From the NCBI GenBank assembly GCA_047629355.1, contig JBLHWU010000089.1, positions 1 through 24,726 of the forward strand: a stretch of 24,726 nucleotides of DNA, given 5' to 3'. The notes beneath the pieces are model-generated. The model was not told the origin of the DNA. It worked only from the letters and a program-made list of their open reading frames with translations, and searched no databases. Positions 7,497-14,541 of this stretch are shown here, piece after piece. The translations under genes and the position numbers were made by a program. Origin of the DNA: CAYUNA01 sp047629355 (GTDB lineage: Bacteria; Bacteroidota; Bacteroidia; Chitinophagales; Saprospiraceae). Numbering within the stretch: position 1 is the first letter of the stretch; the number at the start of each line of letters is the position of its first letter.

Positions 7497-8618
7497 TTAA
7501 AATCCTCTCACCACTTGTTTATTCTTCGCTTTCATTTCAAAAATCAAAGAAATAATATGAGAAAATTTATTATCATTATCGCCCAAATTAGAAAAGGCAT
7601 AATCCAATTGCAAACGACCTAATTTCAAGCCGACTCCCAAGCTTGGTCGCATCGTCAAGGTCTCCGTTTTATCAAAATCTTGCTCGTATTGAAACTGATT
7701 CACTCCTGCCCGAAAAAACAAAAAGTCGTTATAGCCTAATTCTACACCAGCTCCAGGGTCGATGCTAATTGGGTCACCTTGAATCAAAGTATTTCGTTTG
7801 CCATCTGTTGTTGCTACAAAACTCACTTCAGGTGTCAAGGTCACGTTATCAAAATCAAAACTGTATCCTAACCCCACCGCAATCGATGGCTTCGTCACTT
7901 CCACTGAATTAACATCCGGTAATTCATTGTCTGTATCTAACAAAACAGCTTTGTCCTCTTCGCTAAAATTGGTCTTCCATGCATTAAAGGTCGAAGTTAA
8001 ATCACGTCCAACCACACCGATTTTTAACCGTTTCGTATGGTATTGCATGCCTAAGTCTATCCCAAATCCCCATGAATTTGCAAACGTTCCAATCACCCGT
8101 CGCACGACTTTTACATTACCACCGATGTACAAGTTATTGTCCTTATTTTTTAAATTCATCTTTTGCGCATAGCTCAACAAGAACGCATAATCTGCTGCCG
8201 AAAACTCCACGATATTATCATAGTTTACCGAGCCATCATCTTCAAATAAACTCAAGGTATTCGGAATACCATCTACGCCAAATCGAATCATCGACAAGCC
8301 AATTCGACGGTCAGCATTGGCTAAGGGAATTGTTGCCCCGAGGTAATCATATTTCGCAATACCAGCGAACCATTCCGCGTGCATCGCGCCCAATTGTAGC
8401 CCTCTGTCCGACCCGAAATTTGCCAATCCCGCAGGATTCCAATAGCCCGCCGTTACATCATTCACTGATGCAAAAACCGCCCCGCCCATCGCATGTGCCC
8501 GCGCACCAATTCCAATGCTAAGGAATTCATTACTATACTTCTGCGCTTGCGCCACTTGAAATCCAGTTAAGAAAATGGCGACGATTAGCGTGAATCTTTT
8601 AAAGTAGTATTGCTTCAT
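7497..8618 (-). CDS. PorV/PorQ family outer-membrane protein
   Basis: Protein of 373 residues from the ATG at 8618; the longer frame would add 23 residues without a signal-peptide pattern and would reach into the upstream repeat. The start MKQYYFKRFTLIVAIFLTGF gives a good signal peptide cleaved near AQAQ. The mature N-terminus (SIGIGARAHAMGGAVFASVN, then AGYWNPAGLA) is the hallmark of the PorV/PorQ group, FadL-like beta-barrels linked to type IX secretion. The end of the protein, alternating LGLKLGRLQLDYAFSNLG and ISLIFEM, fits terminal beta strands. Which member this is (PorV shuttle, PorQ, or a paralogue with another role) cannot be decided here. It is consistent with the T9SS cargo at 475-4368, although no T9SS core gene is adjacent. 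Element 8658-8821 lies 40 bp upstream and may displace or supply the promoter. Confidence 0.87.
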   Translation of the reverse strand: MKQYYFKRFTLIVAIFLTGFQVAQAQKYSNEFLSIGIGARAHAMGGAVFASVNDVTAGYWNPAGLANFGSDRGLQLGAMHAEWFAGIAKYDYLGATIPLANADRRIGLSMIRFGVDGIPNTLSLFEDDGSVNYDNIVEFSAADYAFLLSYAQKMNLKNKDNNLYIGGNVKVVRRVIGTFANSWGFGIDLGMQYHTKRLKIGVVGRDLTSTFNAWKTNFSEEDKAVLLDTDNELPDVNSVEVTKPSIAVGLGYSFDFDNVTLTPEVSFVATTDGKRNTLIQGDPISIDPGAGVELGYNDFLFFRAGVNQFQYEQDFDKTETLTMRPSLGVGLKLGRLQLDYAFSNLGDNDNKFSHIISLIFEMKAKNKQVVRGF

Positions 8619-8657
8619 TGTATTAGTTAAGAATTGAAAATGAAGAATTAAGAATGT

Positions 8658-8821
8658 TAGGGAATTGGTAAAAAATAATTTACCCACTCTGACTCGTTCC
8701 TTTTTTTTAGAAACCTAAAAAAGACTCAAATAGCCAGTTATACTGGCTTTTTTTAGATTTTTTTAAATAAAAAAAATTACTTTGTCATAATGGGTATCTT
8801 AATTTATTACCAATTCCCTTA
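8658..8821. repeat. 164-bp palindromic element, type i-like (copy H)
   Basis: Left arm AGGGAATTGGTAAAAAATAA and right arm (reverse complement) AGGGAATTGGTAATAAATTA extend to about 30 bp, through ACCCA. An inner stem CTAAAAAA / TTTTTTAG surrounds a 7-bp hairpin AGCCAGT-TAT-ACTGGCT at 8732-8748 that is followed by seven T residues. Length and inner plan match copies A and D, while the tip sequence differs. It sits in the 5' region of the PorV/PorQ-like gene. Confidence 0.75.
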
Positions 8822-9204
8822 GAGGTATTTTATTTTTTCGCTTGTGAGTTGAATTAAGGAACGCGAATTAAATAAATTTACTTTTTTGAGGGAGCGTTTT
8901 CGTTCCTAGTTTTTGCTTTAAAAGTGCCATTTATGTTGATATAATGAGCATTTTTAAAGTGAAAAATATGGACTAAATATCCTTCCAAAAATGTAAGATT
9001 ATTTATTTTACGTTCCTAAGGAGGTTACTTCAAGTAACCTTCTTAATTAGCGCGATAAAATACATTTAGATGCTAGGCATTCAAAATTTTCATTAAAATT
9101 GTTTGTTCAAAAACGCTGACATTAGACCTAAGTTGTTCATTAAGAACAATTAATTTCTTGGAAACGCCCTGATTGTCGCAAAATTACCAAAATCCTTGAA
9201 TATT
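8822..9204. other. Intergenic region with weak inverted repeats only
   Basis: No gene seen. It contains AAGGAACG (8864) facing CGTTCCTA (8900), a small hairpin AAGGAGGTTACTT / AAGTAACCTTCTT at 9018-9044, and TTGTTC / GAACAA at about 9130-9146. The last two could form weak terminators for the minus-strand gene ending at 9205, but neither has a clear T tract on that strand. Confidence 0.45.
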
Positions 9205-10344
9205 TCATCCAAAATATCGCAGCAATTCTGCAACTCCAATCCCCAAGAAATTCCCAACCGCATACCCAACTAAGCCCGTCGCCATCCCTGAAAATAACAA
9301 TTGTCGATTCCCAATCACACTCGCCACCTGCCCAACAAACGCCGGTCCATATATCGAAGCTACCGCCGTGACCAAAGCGGTATCTCTATCAATTTTGAAA
9401 AAGTATGCCAGCAATAAATGCAATAGAAAAGTACCATACATCACACAAAACATCATCAATAAGATACTGCTGCTTTCTGCCAAAATATCTCTAAAATTTG
9501 CCATCAAACCAATAGCAATGGAGAAAATATAAAGTAAGTATTCCCCTATTTCAAAACTACCTTTTAAATGCCTAATCGTTTTAGAAAAAGAAGCCAATAC
9601 GCTCAAAGTGGTTAGTGATAAAATAATCAAACTCGCTGATTCTATTTTCCCAGTTATCAAGAAAGTCAAACCAACGGAGGCTACTAAAACTGCAATAGCC
9701 AATCCGATTGCTTTGAAAGCATCAATTTTATTATTTAAGATGATATTTTCCTTTGGTATATTTTTTTCCTTTTGAAAATTTGAATCTGAATTTTCAACTT
9801 CTTGAAAATCTGGTAAAAAGAAACCCAAAAACTGATGTGCTACCGAGGTCAAAAAAATTAACAACAAGCCACCGCAAATAATATCCGCTGCATTTAAATA
9901 AATAATCAGCGATTCTTCCGCTTGCAAACCAATTCCAATTGCATTCATATTTGGCGCACCGCCTGTGAAAAATCCTGCCATCATGCCCGCAACTTTCCAG
10001 CTTTCTGCTATTTCATTTTTAAAAACAATCCCCATTAAAATAGACATCAACATGCCACTAAAAACACACAAACTAAATGATAAAATTGTGCTTTTGGCAT
10101 ACTGAAACCAGCCTTTTAAATCCGTTGCAAAAAGGAGTAGGGGAATGGCTAATAAAATGGTTGCTTCACTCGCTGTTTTTGAAATTTGAGGATGAAACGG
10201 TAAGCCAGAAATATTGGCTAAAATGATGCCTAAGGCATAGCATAATAAAACTGGACTTAACCAATTTTGAGTCTTGAAATGATGAGTTAGTCTGGTCAAT
10301 AAATAGGGAGCAAGTAGGAGAATAGTAATTTGAAAATAGGACAT
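9205..10344 (-). CDS. DUF819 family integral membrane protein
   Basis: Protein of 379 residues from the ATG at 10344, which lies about 18 bp downstream of a good promoter match; the longer frame starting at 10374 would overlap that promoter. It is almost entirely hydrophobic, with about ten membrane segments in two halves. The halves are separated by a charged loop around residues 180-215 (FQEVENSDSNFQKEKNIPKE). Glycine-rich helix breaks occur at MMAGFFTGGAPNMNAIGIGL in the first half and ASIYGPAFVGQVA in the second, the paired discontinuous-helix pattern of DUF819 proteins and of the wider anion/cation symporter-like fold. It is likely a transporter, but the substrate cannot be inferred. It is a stand-alone gene; the upstream gap is filled by two cloverleaf repeats. 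Confidence 0.87.
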   Translation of the reverse strand: MSYFQITILLLAPYLLTRLTHHFKTQNWLSPVLLCYALGIILANISGLPFHPQISKTASEATILLAIPLLLFATDLKGWFQYAKSTILSFSLCVFSGMLMSILMGIVFKNEIAESWKVAGMMAGFFTGGAPNMNAIGIGLQAEESLIIYLNAADIICGGLLLIFLTSVAHQFLGFFLPDFQEVENSDSNFQKEKNIPKENIILNNKIDAFKAIGLAIAVLVASVGLTFLITGKIESASLIILSLTTLSVLASFSKTIRHLKGSFEIGEYLLYIFSIAIGLMANFRDILAESSSILLMMFCVMYGTFLLHLLLAYFFKIDRDTALVTAVASIYGPAFVGQVASVIGNRQLLFSGMATGLVGYAVGNFLGIGVAELLRYFG

Positions 10345-10361
10345 TGTTGATTCGTTTTTGG

Positions 10362-10391
10362 CAAAATAAACCAATTAGTGAATATTTCAAA
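10362..10391 (-). promoter_or_regulatory. Promoter of the DUF819 gene
   Basis: On the minus strand, TTTG (10388-10391) is followed after 19 nt by TATTTTG (10362-10368), close to the Bacteroidota primary promoter consensus TTTG-N19-21-TAnnTTTG. It places transcription start about 10-15 bp before the ATG at 10344 and supports that start over the longer frame. Confidence 0.55.
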
Positions 10392-10417
10392 AAACGATGC
10401 GTGGTTAATTTTTTTGC

Positions 10418-10636
10418 TTCTTTGACAAATCCCGTAAAATAAAATATTCCTTGAATTTTAAGGAGGGAGAAAATTGCAAACTTTCTCTCTCCAATAAAAA
10501 AAGCTGCGAGCTGTCTGCGGCAGCACGGCTAGGGTCTTGAGGGATAAGAATGGTTTTGTAGAAACCATTTTTGTCCCTCATAATCCTTTTATAAAATAAG
10601 AATAGACTTGCTTTAATACGGATTCTTGTCAAAGAA
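10418..10636. repeat. 219-bp cloverleaf repeat, type iii (copy K1)
   Basis: The outer stem is TTCTTTGACAAATCCCGTA against (reverse complement) TTCTTTGACAAGAATCCGTA. Inside are three hairpins in order: GGAGGGAGAAA/TTTCTCTCTCC at 10462-10492, a GC-rich hairpin GCTGC/GCAGC at 10503-10524, and TGAGGGA/TCCCTCA at 10538-10580 with an inner ATGGTTT/AAACCAT stem. The same order and spacing recur in the element at 10686-10962. It has no coding capacity. Confidence 0.82.
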
Positions 10637-10685
10637 TCATTTTTTTATAAAAAAAGTAAGTTATTCTGAAAGTAGAATATATTTT

Positions 10686-10962
10686 TATACTGAAAACTCA
10701 ACAGATTTTAGAGATAATTAAGTTTAATAAAAATTTGCACATATTTTTGATTAACAAAGGGGTTTTAGGGGAGAGAAAAATTGGGTTTTTATAAAAAACT
10801 CAATTTTTCTCTCCCCTAAGTATCCTTCCCGCGCCGCCGCAGGCGGCGCGCTTGGTCTCTTGAGGGTGAAAATTCGTTTTACAACGACTTTTTACCCTCA
10901 AACTTCCTGAGATTAGGTGCTTTTTATTTTATTAAAAATCTGCTGAGTTTTCAGTTTTATAC
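10686..10962. repeat. 277-bp cloverleaf repeat, type iii (copy K2)
   Basis: The outer arms (from ACTGAAAACTCAACAG on the left and, reverse-complemented, ACTGAAAACTCAGCAG on the right) extend about 50 bp each. They enclose a hairpin of over 20 bp at 10767-10816 (AGGGGAGAGAAAAATTG ...), a perfect GC hairpin GCGCCGCC-GCA-GGCGGCGC at 10831-10849, and TGAGGGT/ACCCTCA at 10861-10900. The GC hairpin stands out sharply from the AT-rich surroundings. The layout is the same as copy K1, which ends 50 bp away. Confidence 0.85.
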
Positions 10963-11033
10963 AATATTTAGAAATAGGGGAGAAGCTGTGGAGTCGTTTT
11001 TTGCATTCCTTAGCGTCTATTTATGTATAAATT

Positions 11034-11453
11034 TTAGACACTAAACAACTGCCTATCCAACGAAAAATCTGTAGAGCCTTTTAGAAAAAGTGCTAAAGCC
11101 AAAATGAAATAAGTAAAGCTAATTTCTTCCTGCCAATCATCAAAAATACCGCCACTTAATGCGGTGACAATTGCGACTAACATACTCAAGGCAATCAACC
11201 CCGCAGCCAATCGAGTAAATAGTCCCAACAAAAGACAAATTCCTGCAAATAATTCAATTCCCTTTGACAAATAAGCCATCAAAACAGGCATAGGCATATC
11301 GAAGAATTCCATCATTCCAATGTGCCCGTCCATAAAATCGGCGCTAAAAATTCCCGGAATACCGTGATGAATAAAGGTGACACCGAGCCAAATACGGATA
11401 AGGGCAAGTGGCGATTTGAAGATAGGTTTGTGTAAAAATGTAGGTAAAGTCAT
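11034..11453 (-). CDS. DoxX family membrane protein
   Basis: Protein of 139 residues with four predicted membrane helices (about residues 15-33, 53-72, 76-98 and 113-129). The N-terminal part LALIRIWLGVTFIHHGIPGI and the second helix block KGIELFAGICLLLGLFTRLA are the typical DoxX signature; family members are about 130-160 residues long. DoxX proteins are small quinone- or redox-linked membrane proteins in some organisms, but most, including this one, have no assigned substrate. It appears monocistronic, with its own promoter at 11478-11509. The coding region ends about 70 bp from cloverleaf repeat K2. Confidence 0.87.
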   Translation of the reverse strand: MTLPTFLHKPIFKSPLALIRIWLGVTFIHHGIPGIFSADFMDGHIGMMEFFDMPMPVLMAYLSKGIELFAGICLLLGLFTRLAAGLIALSMLVAIVTALSGGIFDDWQEEISFTYFILALALFLKGSTDFSLDRQLFSV

Positions 11454-11477
11454 AAGTAGGCTTTGTTTTGTGAATCG

Positions 11478-11509
11478 AAAAGGTAAAGATTTTTTCTATA
11501 AAAATCAAA
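11478..11509 (-). promoter_or_regulatory. Promoter of the DoxX gene
   Basis: On the minus strand, TTTG (11506-11509), a 20-nt spacer and TACCTTTT (11478-11485) match TTTG-N19-21-TAnnTTTG with one mismatch. The expected transcription start falls about 15-20 bp before the ATG at 11453. Confidence 0.55.
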
Positions 11510-11616
11510 TAATTTTATTATAAATATTGGGTTGCTTGAAATATTAAATGGGTTATTAGTTGTATTTCAGCTTTTTATTTTGAATTGAGGGTTGTTGCTT
11601 AAATATTGCATTGAGC

Positions 11617-12057
11617 TCAAAACTGGACACCCCATTCTTCAAATATGCTCAATTTTACCAAAAACAAACGGGTATTGCTACCGACATCGCCACCCGCTGC
11701 TTTCTTGAAGAAAACGGCTTCTTTAAATAGTTTTCGCTTAACTTTCTTCGTTCTAAATATGAAGTACTTTTCCTTAATTTTATAGACCAGATAGTCTGCC
11801 TTGGTCACTGCAATGCCTGAAGGTTTACCCCGACATTCGTACTCAATTGCTGCATTGCCCGTCTTTGCAGCCATCAAATCATTCTTGACTTCAAAGGTGA
11901 TTTGTCGGTCTTTCCAATCGGCAGAGATGTCGAATTCTTTGCAGGTGGATAGTTGTAAATTGGTGAGTTCAGGAATTAGAACCTGTAGTTTTGCCAAAAC
12001 TTCTTGCTCGACGATTTGTGCGTCAACTAGGTCTTTGGTGAAATTGTAGTGTGCCAT
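11617..12057 (-). CDS. Small protein with PD-(D/E)XK nuclease-like motif
   Basis: Protein of 146 residues that I cannot name. It reads as a compact PD-(D/E)XK-fold candidate: an N-terminal helix with acidic residues (VDAQIVEQEVLAKL, E17/E19), D43 in KEFDISAD, then E56-V-K58 in QITFEVKND on the expected second beta strand, followed by TGNAAIEYECRGKPSGIAVT and KADYLVYKI, resembling the distal strands of phage-type endonuclease or resolvase domains. The spacing D43 to ExK at 56-58 is typical of the family. There is no signal peptide or membrane segment, so it should be cytoplasmic. The C-terminal part is lysine-rich (RTKKVKRKLFKEAVFFKK), as expected for a DNA-binding surface. No methyltransferase or phage genes lie next to it. 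The function (repair, restriction or structure-specific cleavage) is open. Confidence 0.6.
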   Translation of the reverse strand: MAHYNFTKDLVDAQIVEQEVLAKLQVLIPELTNLQLSTCKEFDISADWKDRQITFEVKNDLMAAKTGNAAIEYECRGKPSGIAVTKADYLVYKIKEKYFIFRTKKVKRKLFKEAVFFKKAAGGDVGSNTRLFLVKLSIFEEWGVQF

Positions 12058-12264
12058 TTATGGGAGGATTTTGTGAACATTTGGTTGAAATAAAGTAGAA
12101 AGATAGGAATTGTTTCTATTTAAAAAGACAGTTTGTTGAAACTAATATTTGTTTATTGGTAGTTCAGTGATTTAAAGTATGGTAGATATGGTTGTTTTTA
12201 AAATAAATATAAATAAGAGTGCTTGCTGTAAAGGAGTCTATAATCGAATGGAAGTAAAATGTGA

Positions 12265-12306
12265 AAAGTATCTGATAGCCCTATCAGGTATCGGATACTT
12301 TTATGA
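12265..12306 (-). terminator. Possible terminator of the T9SS-tail fragment
   Basis: AAAAGTATC (12265 onward) pairs with GATACTTTT, with an inner TGATAG/CTATCA stem. It lies just past the stop codon (12336) of the minus-strand sorting-domain fragment. The T-tail on either strand is short, so terminator function is tentative. The rest of 12058-12335 is AT-rich and shows no gene. Confidence 0.4.
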
Positions 12307-12335
12307 AATCACGGGATTTATTTATTTCGCGTTTC

Positions 12336-12539
12336 TTATTGTTCAATCACTATTTTCTGGGTAACCACTTTTGCCTCTTTTGTGATGGCTTTAATAAAAT
12401 ATAAACTACCGACCAATTGACCAACCTGAACCGTCGTCGCTTTTTGATTAGAATCTTGTTTTAAAACCAATTGTCCCGCCAAGTTATAGAAAGCAACACT
12501 TGCTAATTCTTTATCTGAGGAAACGGTGAATTTCTTCAT
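12336..12539 (-). pseudogene. Stranded T9SS type A sorting domain (C-terminal fragment)
   Basis: The 67-residue frame (start MKKFTVSSDKELASVAFYNL, then GQLVLKQ, ending TQKIVIEQ) is a nearly complete Por secretion-system sorting domain of the kind found only at the C-terminus of large secreted proteins. No signal peptide or cargo domain precedes it: the frame is closed by a stop at 12573-12575, 12 codons before the first Met. Beyond that lie palindromic elements 12616-12734 and 12733-12908. The simplest reading is that a larger secreted-protein gene was lost by deletion or repeat-associated rearrangement, leaving its tail. A functional free-standing tail is not excluded but would lack an export signal. 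Confidence 0.7.
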
Positions 12540-12615
12540 CTTACTATTACCAAGAGTGCCGGCATGCTGTGCCTAATGAATAAGTGTATGTGCAGTTTTT
12601 CGTACACTCATTCAA

Positions 12616-12734
12616 TAGACTTGTTACCATTTAAAAATGCTTGTATGAAATTTAGATTTTTTTGCTATTTTTTAAAGAAAAATAGCGGAAAAAGATATTT
12701 TCAGACGAGTATTTATCAGAAGGTAACAAGTCTA
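12616..12734. repeat. 119-bp palindromic element, type ii (copy C1)
   Basis: The tips TAGACTTGTTACC and GGTAACAAGTCTA are perfect inverted repeats. Inside are TGAAATTTAGATTTT and a central palindrome GCTATTTTT...AAAAATAGC. The tip and the TGAAATTTAGATTTT block recur in the element at 18689-18792. Confidence 0.8.
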
Positions 12735-12908
12735 ATACAATCTAAGTACGTGGCACTATTTATTGGGGTAATTTGAAAACATCTTTATTCCGCTATTTTC
12801 CTTTTAAAAATAGTTCCGTGATGTAGACCATGCAACGATTTTTAAAAGAAAACTATCGAAAAAATCTTGCTTTCAAATTTTACCCCAATAAATAATGTCA
12901 CGTACTTA
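12733..12908. repeat. 176-bp palindromic element, type i (copy C2), overlapping C1 by 2 bp
   Basis: The outer arms TAAGTACGTGGCACTATTTA and (reverse complement) TAAGTACGTGACATTATTTA continue into TTGGGGTAA...TTTGAAA, about 36 bp per arm. The core, GTTCCGTGATGTAGACCATG followed by CAACGATTTTT, is related in inverse orientation to the core of copies A and D (AAAAAATCGTTGCAT...GGAAC). This ties the element to that family despite unrelated arms. Confidence 0.8.
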
Positions 12909-13000
12909 CCTTGGAAAAGACCTACTTTTAAAAGGATATAAATATAAAAAATTATAGAAAGATGAATAATTGAAATAGGATATATCTAATAATGTCATCA

Positions 13001-13124
13001 CCAAATGATGAATTATAAATGATGAATAATTGGAAACAGATTTATGTATTAGTCTAGTAATTAAATAAATATAAATCTATATTTTTGTGAATTCATCGTT
13101 CATCATTCATGATTCATCATTTGG
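13001..13124. repeat. 124-bp palindrome built from AATGATGAA units (element I)
   Basis: Left arm CCAAATGATGAATTATAAAT and right arm (reverse complement) CCAAATGATGAATCATGAAT, each continuing GATGAA, flank an inner AGATTTAT / ATAAATCT stem. A direct copy of GATGAATAATTG also lies at 12961-12972 and again at 13021-13032. It fills the gap before the cyclophilin gene; no coding sequence lies in 12909-13232. Confidence 0.7.
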
Positions 13125-13232
13125 CAACCATATTGAGTTAAACAACTTCTTCAAATAAAGAGAGAACTGCGTAAGGTCAATCACTAAGATTTCATACATT
13201 TGCACTTTTTTCAAAAGAAATCAATAATAATT

Positions 13233-13751
13233 ATGTTGAAAGTAACTTTCAAAACGAATAAAGGGGAAATTCACGGCGAATTATACGGAGATAAAACACC
13301 GTTGACTGTGGCTAATTTTGTAAATTTAGCGAAACGTGGCTACTACGACGGTTTGACTTTTCACCGAGTCATCGCAGATTTTATGATACAAGGTGGTGAC
13401 CCAACAGGAACGGGTGCAGGTAGCCCAGGTTACCGTTTTGAGGACGAATTTGACCCCACTTTAACACACGATGGTCCTGGTGTTTTTTCTATGGCGAATG
13501 CTGGTCCACGCACCAATGGCAGTCAATTTTTCATCACTCACGGCGCGACACCTTGGTTGGATGGCAAGCATACTGTATTTGGCAAAGTAACTGAAGGTAT
13601 GGATGTTGTGAACCTTATTGAAGGCGGCGACATCATGGAATCTGTAGTGATTGAAGGCGAAAATACCAAAGGTATGGCAGCTGTGCAAGACCGAGTCGAT
13701 GAATGGAATGTGGTGTTAAATAAGGGATTTGAGGATTTGAAGGAAGCATAA
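13233..13751 (+). CDS. Cyclophilin-type peptidyl-prolyl cis-trans isomerase
   Basis: Protein of 172 residues that catalyses proline isomerisation during folding. Signature stretches in order are TNKGEIHGELYGDKTPLTVA, NFVNLAKRGYYDGLTFHRVI with catalytic-site arginine (FHRV), MIQGGDPTGTGAGSPGYRFE, GVFSMANAGPRTNGSQFFIT and PWLDGKHTVFGKVTEGMDVV. This is a complete single-domain bacterial cyclophilin. The ATG at 13233 is preferred over a TTG eleven codons upstream, because homologues begin at this beta strand and because TACATTTG (13195-13202), a -7-like box, overlaps the TTG. There is no signal peptide, so it is probably cytoplasmic. A small lipoprotein gene follows 57 bp downstream, probably in the same transcript. 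Confidence 0.95.
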   Translation: MLKVTFKTNKGEIHGELYGDKTPLTVANFVNLAKRGYYDGLTFHRVIADFMIQGGDPTGTGAGSPGYRFEDEFDPTLTHDGPGVFSMANAGPRTNGSQFFITHGATPWLDGKHTVFGKVTEGMDVVNLIEGGDIMESVVIEGENTKGMAAVQDRVDEWNVVLNKGFEDLKEA

Positions 13752-13808
13752 GTAGCTCTTTTAAAAAGAGGAATGTTTTTTGTATTGCTTTATAATAAAT
13801 AACTATAT

Positions 13809-14285
13809 ATGAAAAGTAATTTTAAAATTCTCTCTGGAATCGGAGGAATGCTCGTTTTAGGATTGACGATTTTTAGCTGCGGAAATGCAGGTAATGTTGA
13901 GGCTGAAACAGCGCAACAAACTGTGGCTAAGCCCGGTGAATCATTGGGCGGAAGTGTCATGGATGTTCAAATTGAGCAAGGACCATTAGATATGGATGCT
14001 TATAATGAATACGTGAAAATAGGGGATTTGGCACTGAAAGATGGCCGAGTTCAGGAAGCGAAGATGAATTATAATCTTGCGGCTACCTCCAATAACTCGG
14101 CAGAAATTCAGCAAAAAATAACGGCAACAGTCAACCAGTTGTACAAAAGTTATTTTGATAAAGCGATGGATTACTTTAATGAAAAAAACTACCTCTACGC
14201 GAAAAAAGAATTTGAAACAGCTCGACTTTATAAGAATATCAGTGAAGTCAATGATATGATTGAAAAATGTAAAGCAGAGTTGTAA
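13809..14285 (+). CDS. Small lipoprotein with TPR-like helices
   Basis: Protein of 158 residues with a lipoprotein signal peptide: basic start MKSNFK, hydrophobic stretch, and lipobox LTIFSC with the lipidated cysteine at C24. A low-complexity linker (residues about 25-60) leads to two to three helix pairs: YNEYVKIGDLALKDGRVQEA, MNYNLAATSNN and YFDKAMDYFNEKNYLYAKKE, the last with a good TPR rhythm. It should sit in the membrane facing the periplasm and may scaffold other proteins. I recognise no named family. It probably shares the cyclophilin transcript, and a strong terminator follows at 14336. Confidence 0.75.
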   Translation: MKSNFKILSGIGGMLVLGLTIFSCGNAGNVEAETAQQTVAKPGESLGGSVMDVQIEQGPLDMDAYNEYVKIGDLALKDGRVQEAKMNYNLAATSNNSAEIQQKITATVNQLYKSYFDKAMDYFNEKNYLYAKKEFETARLYKNISEVNDMIEKCKAEL

Positions 14286-14335
14286 AATGGACATTTAGAT
14301 TTCTGGACATTTAGAAATTTGGATTTTAGCATAAG

Positions 14336-14387
14336 AAAGCCTAATATTGATTGTTTTTTGAAACAACTGGTGTTAGGCTTTTTTTAT
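14336..14387 (+). terminator. Terminator after the cyclophilin-lipoprotein pair
   Basis: AAAGCCTAA (14336-14344) pairs with TTAGGCTTT (14373-14381), the stem continuing inward with TTGTTT / AAACAA, and is followed by a run of seven T in total. It lies 50 bp past the lipoprotein stop codon. Just before it, GGACATTTAGA is directly repeated at about 14289 and 14304. Confidence 0.75.
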
Positions 14388-14404
14388 GAGAAAATTTTAA
14401 TAAA

Positions 14405-14532
14405 ATGACCAAAATAGAATTATAAACTGCTGCTGATAAAATCCATAAATTTTTAATTGAAAGCGATTTGGATAAAGCGACGGAACATTTGTTGACGGTT
14501 TCAAAAAAAGTGAGTCTAAAAATTGGAGGACA
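14405..14532 (+). pseudogene. Remnant resembling an effector-associated (EAD-like) domain
   Basis: From the ATG at 14405 the frame reads MTKIEL, a TAA stop at 14423, then continues in the same frame with TAADKIHKFLIESDLDKATE, HLLTVSKKVS. The pattern of a short helix, ESDLDKATEHLLTVSKK, resembles the N-terminal half of the small helical effector-associated domains found in many Bacteroidota and cyanobacterial conflict-system proteins. After about 14530 the similarity ends and the frame is merely antisense to the remnant on the other strand. The match is by eye and weak; a profile search is needed. Confidence 0.3.
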
Positions 14533-14541
14533 CATCGCAAA

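Noticed and set aside
8732..8755. Terminator of an unseen plus-strand gene
   Set aside because: No plus-strand coding sequence precedes it; the hairpin is the centre of palindromic element H.
8860..8885. Recurring GGAACGCGAA-like sequence at 8864, 12325, 14787 and 24680 as a dispersed motif
   Set aside because: The matches are short and inexact and follow from frequent codons for Lys-Glu-Arg-Glu-Ile-Asn in AT-rich coding frames.
10405..10632. 75-codon minus-strand frame
   Set aside because: It runs across the hairpins of cloverleaf repeat K1 and has no protein-like composition; better explained as non-coding repeat.
12179..12364. 61-codon plus-strand frame with a hydrophobic end
   Set aside because: It overlaps the hairpin at 12265 and the end of the T9SS-tail fragment; no promoter and no recognisable homology.
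12564..12776. 70-codon plus-strand frame
   Set aside because: It lies over palindromes C1 and C2 and is cysteine/phenylalanine-rich with no family resemblance.
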